The notes: a model not told the origin generated them from the sequence alone. A DNA stretch of 64,000 nt from Photobacterium sp. JCM 19050 (GCA_001310455.1 BAXG01000024.1:20763-84762); one strand, 5' to 3'; positions 1-10,632 are shown, counted from the first letter of the stretch. Numbers and translations are program-made.

Positions 1-1
1 G

Positions 2-1387
2 CTGGATGCTGACCTGAAAGATAACGTGCTGAATACTCGTTGGCTGTTGCCGGTCACAGACAACGGACAGATAAGCGGCAACCTGACACTGGATAACCTG
101 AATTCTGAAAACCGTCAGGTGAAGGGCAAGCTGGATATCGACAAGATTGACCTGGCATTCCTTGGCCCAGTCGTTGAGCCGGAAGCGGAGCTGGCATCCA
201 ACGTCAATGCCCGGCTGACCTTTAACGGCCCGATGCTGAAACCGGCGGTGTTTGGTTCACTGGTTATCGACGGCATCAAGGTCAATACCACGCTGTCCCC
301 GATCCTGATTAACAGTGGCAAGCTGGCGCTGGCGTTTAACGGTGACAACGGCAAACTCGATGGTAAGTTGGTGACGCCGGATGGTGACCTTAATCTTGCC
401 GGTGACGCTGACTGGCAAAAACTGGACGCCTGGCTTGCCAATCTCAATATCAACGCCAACGAACTGGCAGTACAACTTCCGCCGATGGTCTCTCTGTATG
501 TCACGCCAAACCTGACACTGAAAGCGGTGCCGGGCAAGGCGACGGTTACCGGAACGGTCGTGGTACCCAAAGGCTCGATAATTGTTGAAGAGCTGCCGGC
601 GTCTGCGGTAAGCCCATCCAGCGATCTGGTGATCCTTAATGACAAACTGGAACCAGTGACCCACGCGGATAAAGTGCCACTGGCCATTGACGCGGATATC
701 AACGTTCAGATTAAGGACAAAGTGCGCCTTGAAGCGTTTGGCCTTCAGACCCAACTGGCTGGTAACCTCCGGGTTCAGAATAAGGATCAGGGACCGCTGA
801 TTAATGGCGAGATCAACCTTGTCGACGGTACATACCGCTCATTCGGGCAGGATCTTCAGATCCGTACCGGCAAGATTTTCTTCAGTGGCCCGCCAGATCA
901 GCCTTACCTGAATATCGAGGCAATCCGTAACCCGGAAAGCACGGAAGATGATGTGATTGCTGGTATCCGGGTGACCGGCCCTGCTGATTCACCTAAGGTC
1001 GATATTTTCTCTGACCCGGCCAAGCCGCAGGCAGAAGCACTTTCATACCTGCTTCGCGGTCGCAGCCTCGACGGGGAATCGGATTCCAACATGAGCTCCA
1101 TGCTTCTCGGTCTTGGTCTTGCCCAAAGCGGCAAGCTGGTGGGTGAGATTGGCAAGGCGTTTGGTGTCCAGGATCTTCGCCTGGACACAGCAGGAGCCGG
1201 AGATGACCAGAAGGTGGAAGTATCCGGCTATATCCTTCCGGGCTTGCAAATCAAATACGGTGTCGGGCTGTTCAATGCGGTGGGTGAGTTTACCCTTCGC
1301 TACCGGGTGATGAGCAACCTTTACCTGGAAGCTGTATCCGGCCTGAGTAACGCCGTCGACTTGCTGTATCAGTTCGATATCAAGTAA
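2..1387 (+). CDS. tamB: Translocation and assembly module subunit TamB, C-terminal part
   Basis: An open frame enters from the window edge and ends at a TAA at 1385-1387, giving about 461 residues with no start codon inside the window. The repetitive beta-rich sequence and the ending are typical of the TamB C-terminal domain (DUF490): a stretch reading LRVQNKDQGPLINGEINL, then RTGKIFFSGPPDQPYLNIEA, and a last segment rich in beta strands ending in LLYQFDIK. TamB is an inner-membrane-anchored periplasmic protein that works with the outer-membrane protein TamA in outer-membrane biogenesis and lipid transport between membranes. The downstream neighbour on the opposite strand is ppa, an arrangement common in vibrios. 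The missing N-terminal part, including the membrane anchor, lies to the left of the window. Confidence 0.9.
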   Translation: MDADLKDNVLNTRWLLPVTDNGQISGNLTLDNLNSENRQVKGKLDIDKIDLAFLGPVVEPEAELASNVNARLTFNGPMLKPAVFGSLVIDGIKVNTTLSPILINSGKLALAFNGDNGKLDGKLVTPDGDLNLAGDADWQKLDAWLANLNINANELAVQLPPMVSLYVTPNLTLKAVPGKATVTGTVVVPKGSIIVEELPASAVSPSSDLVILNDKLEPVTHADKVPLAIDADINVQIKDKVRLEAFGLQTQLAGNLRVQNKDQGPLINGEINLVDGTYRSFGQDLQIRTGKIFFSGPPDQPYLNIEAIRNPESTEDDVIAGIRVTGPADSPKVDIFSDPAKPQAEALSYLLRGRSLDGESDSNMSSMLLGLGLAQSGKLVGEIGKAFGVQDLRLDTAGAGDDQKVEVSGYILPGLQIKYGVGLFNAVGEFTLRYRVMSNLYLEAVSGLSNAVDLLYQFDIK

Positions 1388-1455
1388 GGAAGGAAATAAC
1401 CGGTTGCGAGTGGTGAGAAAGCGCTGTTAATACAAAGTTATCAGCGACATCATCA

Positions 1456-1532
1456 CTCGCCACTCTCCGCTCACTACTCACTACTCACTACTCGCTACTC
1501 GTTACTCACCACTCACTAACAACCACTCGCTA
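1456..1532. repeat. Degenerate 7-bp tandem repeat (CTCACTA unit)
   Basis: Eleven consecutive heptamers can be laid out from 1456 to 1532. Three are exact CTCACTA copies in a row (1470-1490), one more exact copy lies at 1512-1518, and the others differ by one to four bases. The last unit contains the TAG stop codon of ppa (read on the minus strand). The array fills most of the space between the convergent ends of tamB and ppa. No obvious terminator stem is present, so the array may stand in for one, or it may be neutral slipped-strand expansion. Confidence 0.8.
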
Positions 1533-2057
1533 TTTCTTCGCTCTCTCAAATGACGCCAAAATCTCTGCTTTGGCTGATTCTGCATTTTCCCAGCCGTCTA
1601 CCTTTACCCACTTGCCGGGCTCCAGTTCCTTGTAGCGTTCAAAAAAGTGCTTAATCTGGGCTTTCAGCAGCTCAGGGAGATCATCAACATCTTGAATGTG
1701 GTCGTACTCTTTGGTGAGCTTTGTATGAGGTACTGCCACAACCTTGGCATCCTCACCGGATTCATCTGTCATTTTGAGCACACCAACCGGACGGCAGCGG
1801 ATAACCGCGCCAGGCACCAATGGGTAAGGTGTGGGTACAAGTACATCAACCGGGTCGCCGTCGAGGGAAAGGGTCTGGTTCACGTAGCCGTAGTTACAGG
1901 GATAGAACATCGGGGTGGACATAAAACGGTCGACAAACACGGCGCCGGTATCCTTGTCGACTTCGTATTTTATCGGGTCTGCATTGGCCGGAATTTCAAT
2001 CACGACGTAGATATCTTCCGGGATGTTTATCCCTGCTGGAATTTGACTGAGGCTCAT
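1530..2057 (-). CDS. ppa: Inorganic pyrophosphatase
   Basis: This 175-residue protein matches the length of bacterial family I inorganic pyrophosphatases, which hydrolyse pyrophosphate to two phosphates in the cytoplasm and so pull biosynthetic reactions forward. The family signature is visible in the middle third: [19 protein letters not shown] contains the D-G-D-P-V-D metal-binding active site. The N-terminal segment [14 protein letters not shown] and the later HIQDVDDLP are also typical. The start at 2057 is preceded by AAGGA. The stop codon lies inside the heptamer repeat. The reading frame is intact, unlike that of fbp just upstream. Confidence 0.96.
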   Translation of the reverse strand: MSLSQIPAGINIPEDIYVVIEIPANADPIKYEVDKDTGAVFVDRFMSTPMFYPCNYGYVNQTLSLDGDPVDVLVPTPYPLVPGAVIRCRPVGVLKMTDESGEDAKVVAVPHTKLTKEYDHIQDVDDLPELLKAQIKHFFERYKELEPGKWVKVDGWENAESAKAEILASFERAKK

Positions 2058-2095
2058 GGCGAAGGTCCTTTTATCAGTCTGGTGAGATTATAGAC

Positions 2096-2122
2096 AAAAA
2101 GAAAGGAGCCGCTCCGGGCTCC
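2096..2122 (-). terminator. Rho-independent terminator after fbp
   Basis: Read on the minus strand, GGAGCC and GGCTCC form a six-pair stem around a six-base loop, followed by TTTCTTTTT. It lies about 36 bases after the fbp stop codon. Confidence 0.75.
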
Positions 2123-2157
2123 TCTCAGACAACGTATGGCCATTTATACCGGGTCTG

Positions 2158-3174
2158 TTACTCCGGATCGTCCGGGTACTCTTCCATAAAGGCTTCGAGT
2201 TTCTTCACCATGTTGGTTGAGCCTACAAAGAACGGTACGCGCTGGTGCAGTTCTTCTGGCTTGATATCCATGATGCGACGGGCTCCGTCAGACGCAAGGC
2301 CACCGGCTTGCTCAATCAGGAAAGCCATCGGGTTGCATTCATACAGAAGCGCAGTTTTCCGTTCGGATATGCAGCCGTGCTTGGGTAGAGGTACATGCCG
2401 CCTTTGAGCAGGTTACGGTGGAAGTCTGCAACCAGGGAACCGATATAGCGCGATGTGTAAGGACGGTTGTCCTCCGGCACATTTTCCTGGCAGTACTTGA
2501 TGTATTTCTTCACCCCGAGTGGGAACTTGATGTAGTTACCCTCGTTGATGGAGTAAATACGGCCATCCTGAGGGATGGTCATATTCTCATGGGAGAGGCA
2601 GAACACCCCGAGAGACGGGTCGTAAGTGAAGCCGTGGACGCCGTTTCCGGTTGTATAACCAGCATGGTTGAGGAGCCGTAAATGACGTATCCGGCTGCAA
2701 TTTGCTTGTTGCCCGGCTGGAGGAAATCTTCATCCGTCGGGGCGGTGCCGACTGGTGTCACCCGGCGGTAGATAGAAAAAATGGTGCCGACGGAGACATT
2801 GACATCGATGTTGGATGAGCCGTCGAGCGGATCCATCAATACGACATATCTGGCATTTCGGTTAACGTCCTTGTTGAAGACAACCGCACTGTCTTCTTCC
2901 TCACTGGCGATACCGCAAACCTGGTCTCGGGCTTCCATGGCCGCCTTGAATTTTTCATTGGCGTACACATCAAGTTTTTGCTGCTCTTCACCCTGGACAT
3001 TTTCATCACCGGCTGCACCAAGAATGTCCACCAATCCGGCTTTGTTGATTTCACGGTTTACAATTTTCGCCGCGAGGCGGATGGAGGAGAGCAGGATGAG
3101 AGCTCGCCACTGGCGTGAGGGAACTCACTCTGCTTTTCAACAATAAACTCACCAAGCGTTTTCATGTTAGGCAT
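2158..3174 (-). CDS. fbp: Fructose-1,6-bisphosphatase class I (three apparent frameshifts)
   Basis: The three reading frames together give a full class I fructose-1,6-bisphosphatase, the gluconeogenic enzyme that removes the 1-phosphate. The segment [20 protein letters not shown] carries the metal-binding and catalytic core, and [19 protein letters not shown] belongs to the substrate pocket. The frame breaks near 3098, 2652 and 2352; in each case one missing base restores the family sequence (for example GTT-TAT-ACA for STMLVYTT). The ATG at 3172-3174 has AAGGA seven bases upstream. An alternative ATG at 3163-3165 matches the E. coli start (MKTLGEF). The length is normal for the family, so I regard this as an intact gene damaged by base-calling errors. 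Confidence 0.9.
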
Positions 3175-3412
3175 GGTAATTCCTTGTAATTGTCTCGTTA
3201 TTTTTCATTGGCTGGAAACGGGCTGCGCGATTCAAATCATGCTAATCTGTTGCCGCACAAACAAAATTCGTCATTATTGTCGGACCTATTCATTAGGTCA
3301 CACCTTTGTTGTTTTCGACGCTATCCGATTGTATAGCAAAGATCTTTTTATTCGTAACGAAGTAACATTCCTGTGATAAAGGGATGTCTGGAACGCATTC
3401 TGAGTGGACTCT

Positions 3413-4776
3413 ATGCACTTACATATTCTAGGAATCTGCGGCACGTTTATGGGTGGCATTGCCGTTCTTGCACGCCAACTTGGACACAAAGTTACCGGCA
3501 GTGATGCCAATGTTTACCCTCCAATGAGTACCATGCTTGAATCTCAAGGCATTGAAATTATTGAAGGATATGACCCGTCACAATTAAACCCGGCACCGGA
3601 TGTGGTGGTGGTGGGTAACGCAATGAGCCGCGGCAACCCTTGTGTTGAGTATGTACTGAATAACAATCTCCGCTACATTTCCGGCCCTCAGTGGTTGCTT
3701 GAAAACCTGCTCCAGGATCGCTGGGTGTTGGCTGTCGCCGGTACCCATGGCAAGACAACCACCGCAAGTATGCTGACCTGGATCCTGGAAGATTGCGGTT
3801 ATGAGCCGGGATACCTGATTGGCGGCGTGCCAGGAAACTTCAATGTTTCTGCACGGTTAGGCGGGTCACCTTTCTTCGTGGTAGAAGCGGATGAGTACGA
3901 CAGTGCTTTCTTCGACAAGCGTTCTAAGTTTGTCCATTACCATCCTAAAACGCTGGTTATTAATAATATTGAATTTGATCATGCCGACATTTTTGAAGAT
4001 CTGTCTGCGATCAAAAAGCAATTCCACCATCTGGTACGCACTGTACCATCCATCGGACGCATTATTTCCCCTGCCGCAGATACCAATGTAGCAGACACGC
4101 TTGAGATGGGCTGCTGGAGTGAAAAAGAGTTCTCCGGAGATAACGGCGATTGGCAGGCCGTAAAATACAAAGCGGACGGCAGCGAGTTTGATGTGATCTT
4201 TGAGGGCAGGAAAGTCGGTACTGTTGACTGGGACCTGATGGGGGAGCACAACGTCAACAATGCGCTGGTTGCCATCGCGGCGGCTCGCCATGTCGGTGTG
4301 ACACCGGAGCTGGCCTGTGAAGCGCTTGGACGCTTTATCAATACCAAACGCCGTATGGAGCTAAAAGGCACCGTGGCAGGTATCGATGTTTATGACGATT
4401 TTGCCATCACCCGACTGCCATTGAAACCACGCTGGCAGGTTTGAAGGCGAAGAAAACTGCCGGACGTATACTGGCTGTGCTGGAGCCTCGGTCAAACACC
4501 ATGAAACTGGGTGTTCACAAGGACGATCTGGCTCCTTCCCTTGCGGAGGCAGACGAAGTGTTCCTGTTCCAGCCGGGTAATATCCCCTGGTCAGTTAAGG
4601 AGATAGCGGATCAGTGCGCCCAGCAGGCGTTTACCAGTGATGACATTGATTCCTTGGTTACCGCAGTCGTTGCTGAAGCCCGGCCGGATGATGCCATACT
4701 GGTGATGAGTAACGGTGGTTTTGGTGGCATCCACGGTAAGTTGCTGGATGCGCTGAAAGAAAAGGAATGTGCATAA
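3413..4776 (+). CDS. mpl: UDP-N-acetylmuramate:L-alanyl-gamma-D-glutamyl-meso-DAP ligase (one apparent frameshift)
   Basis: Mpl is the cytoplasmic ligase that attaches recycled murein tripeptide to UDP-MurNAc in cell-wall recycling. The N-terminus reads MHLHILGICGTFMGGIAVL (nucleotide-binding Mur fold) and the ATP loop GTHGKTTT lies near residue 110. Conserved stretches such as EADEYDSAFFDKRSKFVHY and, after the break, AVLEPRSNTMKLGVHKDDLA follow the family throughout. The frame breaks near 4402, where GCC-CAT-CAC-CCG (AHHP) has lost one C. The ATG at 3413 is chosen because it gives the family N-terminus; an in-frame GTG lies three codons upstream. The stop abuts the ubiX start directly, so the two are probably co-transcribed. 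Confidence 0.93.
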
Positions 4777-5397
4777 ATGTCGAAAGAAAAACGTATTACG
4801 CTCGCCTGGACCGGTGCATCCGGCGCACCTTATGGCCTTCGCCTGCTTGAGTGTTTATTGGCAGCGGATTACCACGTTTACCTTTTGATCTCTTCTGCGG
4901 CCCGGGTAGTACTGGCAACCGAACATAACCTGAAGCTGCCGGCCGGCCCGGATGCAGCAAAGCAAGCGCTGGTTGCACTCCTGGGTTGTGATGCTGAAAA
5001 ACTCGAAGTATGTGGTAAGGAAGACTGGTTTTCCCCGGTCGCATCCGGCTCGGCGGCTCCGAAACAGATGGTGGTTTGCCCCTGCTCGGCAGGAACGCTT
5101 GCTGCCGTGGCACATGGTATGTCGGATAACCTGATTGAACGTGCGGCAGATGTGGTGCTAAAAGAGCGCGGCCAGCTTTTGATGGTGGTGCGCGAGACCC
5201 CGTTTTCCACACTGCACCTGGAGAATATGCTGAAGCTGTCAAAAATGGGCGTCACCATTATGCCAGCGGCTCCGGGTTTCTATCACCAGCCCAAATCCGT
5301 CGAAGATCTTGTGGACTTTATGGTTGCCAGGGTGCTTGACCATCTTGGTGTGGAACAGGGTTTGGTACCACGCTGGGGTTACGATCAGCGAAGCTGA
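4777..5397 (+). CDS. ubiX: Flavin prenyltransferase UbiX
   Basis: The 206-residue protein is a UbiX/Pad1-type flavin prenyltransferase. It makes the prenylated FMN cofactor used by the UbiD decarboxylase in ubiquinone synthesis. The flavin-binding start [16 protein letters not shown], the central [20 protein letters not shown] and the later [20 protein letters not shown] are all family hallmarks. The ATG directly follows the mpl TAA without a gap, consistent with translational coupling. A strong terminator follows within 50 bases and separates this operon from the convergent usp gene. Confidence 0.95.
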   Translation: MSKEKRITLAWTGASGAPYGLRLLECLLAADYHVYLLISSAARVVLATEHNLKLPAGPDAAKQALVALLGCDAEKLEVCGKEDWFSPVASGSAAPKQMVVCPCSAGTLAAVAHGMSDNLIERAADVVLKERGQLLMVVRETPFSTLHLENMLKLSKMGVTIMPAAPGFYHQPKSVEDLVDFMVARVLDHLGVEQGLVPRWGYDQRS

Positions 5398-5417
5398 GAA
5401 ATCGAGAGTAAACAAAC

Positions 5418-5446
5418 AAAGCCCGGATGCGAATGCCGGGCTTTTT
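5418..5446. terminator. Bidirectional terminator between ubiX and the UspA gene
   Basis: GCCCGG (5421-5426) pairs with CCGGGC (5436-5441). The stem is flanked by AAA on the left and TTTTT on the right, so it can serve both convergent genes. Confidence 0.85.
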
Positions 5447-5454
5447 CTGCCAAC

Positions 5455-5901
5455 TTAATCTTCTTCACCGGGTTTGATAACCAGAACCGGTATTGGGGAA
5501 CTTGCCAGCACCCGCTCGGCGACAGAGCCGATGACCATTTTGTCCACTTTGCTGCGCTTGTGGCTTGGCATCACGATAAGATCACATCCCTTGCGATCCG
5601 CTTCCCGGAGGATAGCTTTGTAAGGCTTTCCTTCCTGGATGTCGTAGTCATACAGCAACTCTTCCGGAACACAGTCGGCGGCAAATTTCGCCAGTTGCTG
5701 TTTCAGATCCTTCTTCATTTTCAGCGCGGCATCTTTGGGGAAGTATGATGCGACCATCGCGTTGTGTACACCGGGTAAAACGGTGAGGAAGTGCACCGTG
5801 GCATTGCGGCTTTTGGAGGCCAGCCAGATTGCATGTTTGACTGCCAGCTTGGCAAATTCGGTGTCGTTCAAATCTACCGGTACAAGTATATGTTTATACA
5901 T
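5455..5901 (-). CDS. Universal stress protein UspA family, TRAP-associated
   Basis: A single Usp domain of 148 residues begins MYKHILVPVDLNDTEFAKLA, with the typical DLND after the first strand. The ATP-binding type signature near the C-terminus reads GSVAERVLASSPIPVLVIKP, preceded by LIVMPSHKRS. The gene starts 14 bases after the TRAP permease stop on the same strand, so it is almost certainly the last gene of that operon. UspA proteins in this position (for example TeaD beside TeaABC) bind ATP and modulate the TRAP transporter. The direct role here is inferred from that precedent. Confidence 0.9.
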   Translation of the reverse strand: MYKHILVPVDLNDTEFAKLAVKHAIWLASKSRNATVHFLTVLPGVHNAMVASYFPKDAALKMKKDLKQQLAKFAADCVPEELLYDYDIQEGKPYKAILREADRKGCDLIVMPSHKRSKVDKMVIGSVAERVLASSPIPVLVIKPGEED

Positions 5902-5915
5902 AGGGTTTCTCGTTG

Positions 5916-8513
5916 TCAGACAACAAACCCCGGGCTTTTGCCCGGGATGAACAGACTCAGGCTTTCGCCCGGCGACGCTGGTTCCAGGCCATCAGGCCAA
6001 GCAATAACAGTTGGTACAAAGACCCACTCCTTCATTGGTCGATCATTTGCCACTATGACCTCATCGATCTTCCAGTCAAAGTCGATACCCACCCGCTCTG
6101 CGTCACTGCCGAATGCAATCATGTCGACAAGCAGGGTGCCGTCTTCTTCCCGAAGCTCAAGGCCGGTTGCAGTCACGCGCTCAGACCCCGACGTCAGATC
6201 CTGATTGACCGGAAGCCTGACCAGCTTGGAAACCTGGTCCCCATCGAAGTTTTCTCCGGATACACGCAGATCCAGCGTGTGGCCAGCCGGCGTATCTTCA
6301 GCAACCTGGAAGATCGCTGAGCCCGGATGAGATGTGGAAGGCGCGTAAATCTGATCCCACCAGAAGCCCGGACGGAAAAGGGAGAAAGTGACTAACAGCA
6401 ACAACAGTGTTTCCCACCATTTGTTGCGGGTGAACCACCACCCTTGTGTTGCCGCGGAGAACACCAACATGGCAACTGTGGCTGAGAATACCGTCAAGAA
6501 CAGATGCAGCGGCCCTTCGATGTCGATCATCAAAAGCTGGGTGTTGAAGATAAACATAAACGGCAGGATGGCTGTCCGGATATCATAAGTGAAGCCTTGG
6601 ATACCGGTGCGGATAGGGTCAGCTTTTGCGATAGCTGCCGCAGCAAATGCAGCAAGACCAACCGGCGGCGTATCATCGGCAAGGATACCGAAATAGAACA
6701 CAAACAGGTGCACCGCAATAAGCGGGATAACCAGGCCATGTTGGGCACCAAGGGTCACAATGACCGGAGCCATCAGGTCGAGACCACGATGTAGTTTGCT
6801 GTTGTCGGCAGGCCCATGCCCAGGATCAGGCTGATAATGGCGGTAAAAAGCAGCATAAGCATAATGCTGCCGCCGGAGATGAACTCAACAAAGTCGGTCA
6901 TCACAAGCCCGATACCGGTCAGTGTCACCACGCCAACGACAATACCGGCAGCCGCCGTTGCAACGCCGATACCAATCATGTTCCGCGCGCCGCTGACAAA
7001 GGCTTCCAGCATGTCCACCAGGCCGTTTTTCAGCTCTTCAGCAAAATTGTTGTCGCCACGGAAGAAGGTTAGTAACGGTCTTTGGGTTACCACGATAAAG
7101 ACCATGAACAGCGATGCCCAGAACGCCGAGAGCCCCGGGAGAAGCGCTCAACGGTGAGGCACCACACCAGCACGACGATAGGCAGCAGGAAATAAAGGCC
7201 GGAACGCACTGTTGGGCCCGGTTCAGGGACTTCATCCAGCGTATCTGCAGTGAGGTCCATATCGTCCTGGTATTTTGACGAATACCGGACAAGGGCGATA
7301 TAAGCCACCAGAACAGCAATCCCGATAATAACCGTTGCCGCCGTACCGAACAGGTCTTTGGTCCAGCCGATACCGTAGTACACCACCGCACTCAGCACGA
7401 TAAGGCCAACGATGACGGTCATAAACGAGAACAGGCTTTGCAGTACCGTCGGGTTGTGACGGCGTGGCAGCCCAGTCATACCGGCTTTGCAAGCTTCGAG
7501 GTGAACGATGTACACCAGGGCAACGTAGGAAATCAGCGCTGGCAACAAGGCCGCTTTAATGACCTCAACGTAGGAAATACCCACATATTCCACCATCAGG
7601 AAGGCGGCGGCCCCCATTATTGGCGGTGTGAGCTGGCCGTTTGTTGAAGCTGCTACTTCGACCGCACCGGCCTTGGTTGCCGGGAAACCGACCCGCTTCA
7701 TCAGTGGGATAGTAAAGGTGCCCGTGGTAACTACGTTAGCGATAGATGAACCGGACACCAGACCGGACAAACCGGATGCCACCACTGCTGCTTTAGCCGG
7801 GCCCCCTCGCATATGGCCAAGCAGGGAAAAGGCGACTTTGATGAAATAAGCCCCGGCTCCGGCACGTTCCAGCAGTGCGCCGAACAACACGAACAGGAAG
7901 ACGAAAGACGTTGATACCCCGACGGCAACACCAAATACCCCTTCGGTTGTCAGCCAAAGGTGAGACATTGCCTTGTTAAGGCTTGCTCCCTTGTGGGCAA
8001 TCACGTCCGGCATGTAAGGACCGGCAAAGGTATACAGCAGGAAAACACCGGCAACGACCATCAGAGGTGGCCCCAATGCCCGGCGGGTTGCTTCGAGCAG
8101 CAGTATCATGCCGCCGGCGGCGACAATCACATCCAATTGGGTTGGTGCACCGGCCTGTCAGCCAGCTCCGCATAGAAGATATAGAGGTAAGCCGCAGAAA
8201 AACTGCCTGCAAATGCCAGTGCCCAATCCAGAGCGGGGATTCTGTCCCGTGGTGAACGGCTCAGTGCCGGATAGGCGGTAAATGCAAGAAACACAGCAAA
8301 AGCGAGGTGGATAGAGCGTGCTTCTGTGTTGTTGAATTTACCGATATCCAAAATATAGGGAAGGGGTGATGCATACCAGAGCTGGAAGAGCGACCAGCAA
8401 AGCGGGACAAACCACAGTATTTTTCCCGGTATCCCCCCGGGGTTTCGGGCACCTGTGTCTGCTTGTGCAACCATGTCTTGAACATCGGAGGAGGTGTTCG
8501 TTGTATTTGTCAT
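5916..8513 (-). CDS. TRAP transporter fused 4TM/12TM permease, TAXI type (three apparent frameshifts)
   Basis: Read through three frame breaks, this encodes a long polytopic membrane protein of about 865 residues. It is the fused small and large permease of a TAXI-type TRAP transporter, which uses ion gradients to import organic acids. Features of the large subunit are plain: GLSGLVSGSSIANVVTTGTF, STNGQLTPPIMGAAAFLMVE and GMGLPTTANYIVVSTLMAP. The C-terminus carries an extra, partly soluble tail after the last helices (LRVSGENFDGDQVSKL). Breaks near 8147, 7139 and 6778 are each mended by one base in a G or C run. An AAGGAT site precedes the start at 8513. No receptor gene lies upstream, which is unusual; substrate unknown. 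Confidence 0.88.
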
Positions 8514-8853
8514 GCAAACATCCTTTATTGCAGGGCAATTTTGTTGTTATTAGTGGTCAGCCTGTTGACGGAAAGTTTGGGTCACCGTAATACCAATTGG
8601 ACTGGTTCGTCAGTCGAAATAAGCAATGAATCAGTCAGATCGGTACAAAGTCGAGCATAAAATTTCGAAAGAGGTCCATGCCCTGACAACAATCTTCTTC
8701 AGCCAGACCTGAAAGCAATCCTAGCAAACTTTAAACCAATAATTAAAAACTTTTTAACATTAACTGCGGCAAATGGCCAAAAGATACGTAATGTGTCTCT
8801 AAAATATACCAGCGTATTAAGGTTGGAATGATTTGAGCGGAGAGAAAAAGCGT
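8514..8853. other. Non-coding gap where a TAXI receptor gene would be expected
   Basis: About 340 bases between the TRAP permease start and the argR terminator hold no convincing reading frame on either strand. The right half is AT-rich with several TTAA and AATT clusters suited to a promoter. In related vibrios, as I recall, a TAXI solute-receptor gene of about 1 kb lies here. Nothing resembling its sequence remains. Confidence 0.6.
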
Positions 8854-8856
8854 TAA

Positions 8857-8883
8857 AAAACCCCGCAGTAGGAGCGGGGTTTT
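8857..8883. terminator. Rho-independent terminator after argR
   Basis: CCCCGC (8861-8866) pairs with GCGGGG (8874-8879). The stem is extended by AAAA and TTTT on the two sides and ends 28 bases beyond the argR stop. Confidence 0.85.
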
Positions 8884-8910
8884 GAGATTTTAGCAGGTGA
8901 ATCTAGGTTT

Positions 8911-9381
8911 TTAGCGGGTATAGTCAAAAAGCTCGCAAACCGCACTGAACAACTCTTCTGTTGGCGTGCCCAGTGTCGGTGTGATGAAAATGGTGTCATC
9001 ACCGGCAACCACACCCAGAATACCTTCGGCTTTTCCCAAAGAATCAAGCAGGCGAGCAATCAACTGAGCCGCACCCGGACCGGTATGAATCACCACCAGA
9101 GATTCATTGTGGTCGATATCCATAACCAGCTCTTTCAGCGGGCTTGAGGTTGTCGGCACACCCAGTTCAACCGGTAGGCAATAGACCATTTCCATTTTGG
9201 CGTTGCGCGTGCGCACAGCACCAAATTTTGTAAGCATCCGTGACACTTTAGATTGGTTGATCCCGTCAAAACCTTCGCTTTTCAGCGCTTCAACGATCTC
9301 ACCCTGTGAGCTGAATTTTTCTTCTTTTAACAGCGCTTTAAATGCTTTGACCAATTGGTCTTGTTTATCCGAGCTACGCAT
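8911..9381 (-). CDS. argR: Arginine repressor ArgR
   Basis: This is the hexameric, arginine-responsive repressor of arginine biosynthesis genes. At 156 residues from the ATG at 9381 it matches the E. coli protein in length. The N-terminal winged helix-turn-helix runs from about residue 5 to 70 ([20 protein letters not shown] then [20 protein letters not shown]). The C-terminal arginine-binding and oligomerisation domain includes [15 protein letters not shown] and [10 protein letters not shown]. The start is preceded by GAGAGTG; an upstream ATG at 9429 is in frame but would add 16 atypical residues. The gene is divergent from mdh, as in E. coli and vibrios, and is probably autoregulated (see the candidate box at 9419). 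Confidence 0.95.
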   Translation of the reverse strand: MRSSDKQDQLVKAFKALLKEEKFSSQGEIVEALKSEGFDGINQSKVSRMLTKFGAVRTRNAKMEMVYCLPVELGVPTTSSPLKELVMDIDHNESLVVIHTGPGAAQLIARLLDSLGKAEGILGVVAGDDTIFITPTLGTPTEELFSAVCELFDYTR

Positions 9382-9418
9382 AGTCACTCTCAAACGAACC
9401 CCTAAGTGCTGGCATTTT

Positions 9419-9432
9419 TGCATATTCATTCA
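9419..9432 (-). promoter_or_regulatory. Candidate ARG box upstream of argR
   Basis: On the minus strand the bases TGAATGAATATGCA resemble the ARG-box core TGAAT-N4-ATTCA with one mismatch in the right arm. The site is 38 bases upstream of the argR start. Only one convincing box is seen, whereas ArgR operators usually have two, so this is tentative. Confidence 0.35.
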
Positions 9433-9681
9433 AAGAAGTGCAAATAGGCCCCTGACAAAGTGCTGACTGAATCACCAATTTTTCGATGATTTATTCATCA
9501 ATTATCAAAAATTGAGACGTTGAGTAGAACATCAGCCTGTCCTACTTGAGGGCGGGTCGGGAGCCGAATATCATCTGCGTGATGTCGCAAACAGATAGGG
9601 AACAGATTGAGTTTGTGTACTGCTTCCTATACCGTTTTGACCAGGTCGAAAAATAAAAAAATTATGTAAAGGAGAACATAA

Positions 9682-10616
9682 ATGAAAGTTGCCGTGATTG
9701 GTGCCGCTGGTGGCATCGGCCAGGCTTTGGCCCTGCTTCTGAAAAACCGCCTTCCAGCCGGTTCTGACCTCGCACTCTACGACATTGCCCCTGTCACTCC
9801 CGGTGTTGCTGTGGACCTGAGCCACATCCCTACACCTGTGTCTATCAAGGGTTACAGCGGTGAAGATCCAACACCTGCACTGGAAGGTGCGGATGTGGTT
9901 CTGATTTCTGCCGGTGTTGCGCGTAAACCAGGTATGGATCGTTCTGACCTGTTCAATGTTAACGCCGGGATCGTTAAGTCTCTGGCTGAGCGCATTGCTG
10001 ATGTTTGCCCTAAGGCACTGGTTGGCATTATTACCAACCTGTTAACACAACTGTTGCGATTGCGGCAGAAGTGCTGAAGCAGAAAGGTGTTTACGACAAG
10101 CGTCGCCTGTTCGGTGTTACTACCCTGGATATCATCCGCTCTGAAACCTTTGTTGCTGAGCTGAAAGACAAAGATCCAGGCCAGGTTCGTGTACCAGTAA
10201 TCGGTGGTCACTCTGGTGTAACCATCCTGCCTCTGCTGTCTCAGGTTGAAGGTGTGACCTTCACTGACGAAGAAGTCGCTGCCCTGACTCCTCGCATTCA
10301 AAACGCAGGTACTGAAGTTGTTGAAGCCAAGGCGGGTGGCGGTTCTGCAACCCTGTCTATGGGTCAGGCAGCTTGCCGTTTCGGCCTGTCTCTGGTTCGC
10401 GCCCTTCAGGGTGACCAGGACGTGGTTGAGTGTGCTTACGTTGAAGGTGATGGCAAGTATGCCCGTTTCTTCGCACAACCTGTTCGCCTCGGCAAGGACG
10501 GTGTGGAAGAGATCCTGGATCACGGCCCACTGAGTGCGTTTGAAGAAAAAGCACTGAATGACATGCTGGAAACCCTTCGTAACGACATCAAAATCGGCGA
10601 GGAGTTTGTGAAGTAA
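9682..10616 (+). CDS. mdh: Malate dehydrogenase (one apparent frameshift)
   Basis: This encodes the NAD-dependent malate dehydrogenase of the TCA cycle, about 311 residues after correction. The Rossmann loop [16 protein letters not shown] begins at residue 7. [16 protein letters not shown] and the catalytic-histidine segment [16 protein letters not shown] follow the family closely. The frame breaks near 10037: AAC-CCT-GTT-AAC (NPVN) has lost one C, turning a conserved TNPVNTTV stretch out of frame. The ATG has AAGGAGAA directly upstream. Given its central role, a real lesion is unlikely. It is followed by a strong terminator. Confidence 0.94.
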
Positions 10617-10632
10617 GCTTCACCAAGATAGT

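Noticed and set aside
1456..1532. Possible CRISPR array
   Set aside because: Units are seven bases with no spacers; it is a simple tandem repeat and no cas genes are present.
9483..9505. Second ARG box near TGATTTATTCATCA
   Set aside because: Too many mismatches to the ArgR consensus and wrong spacing to the better box.
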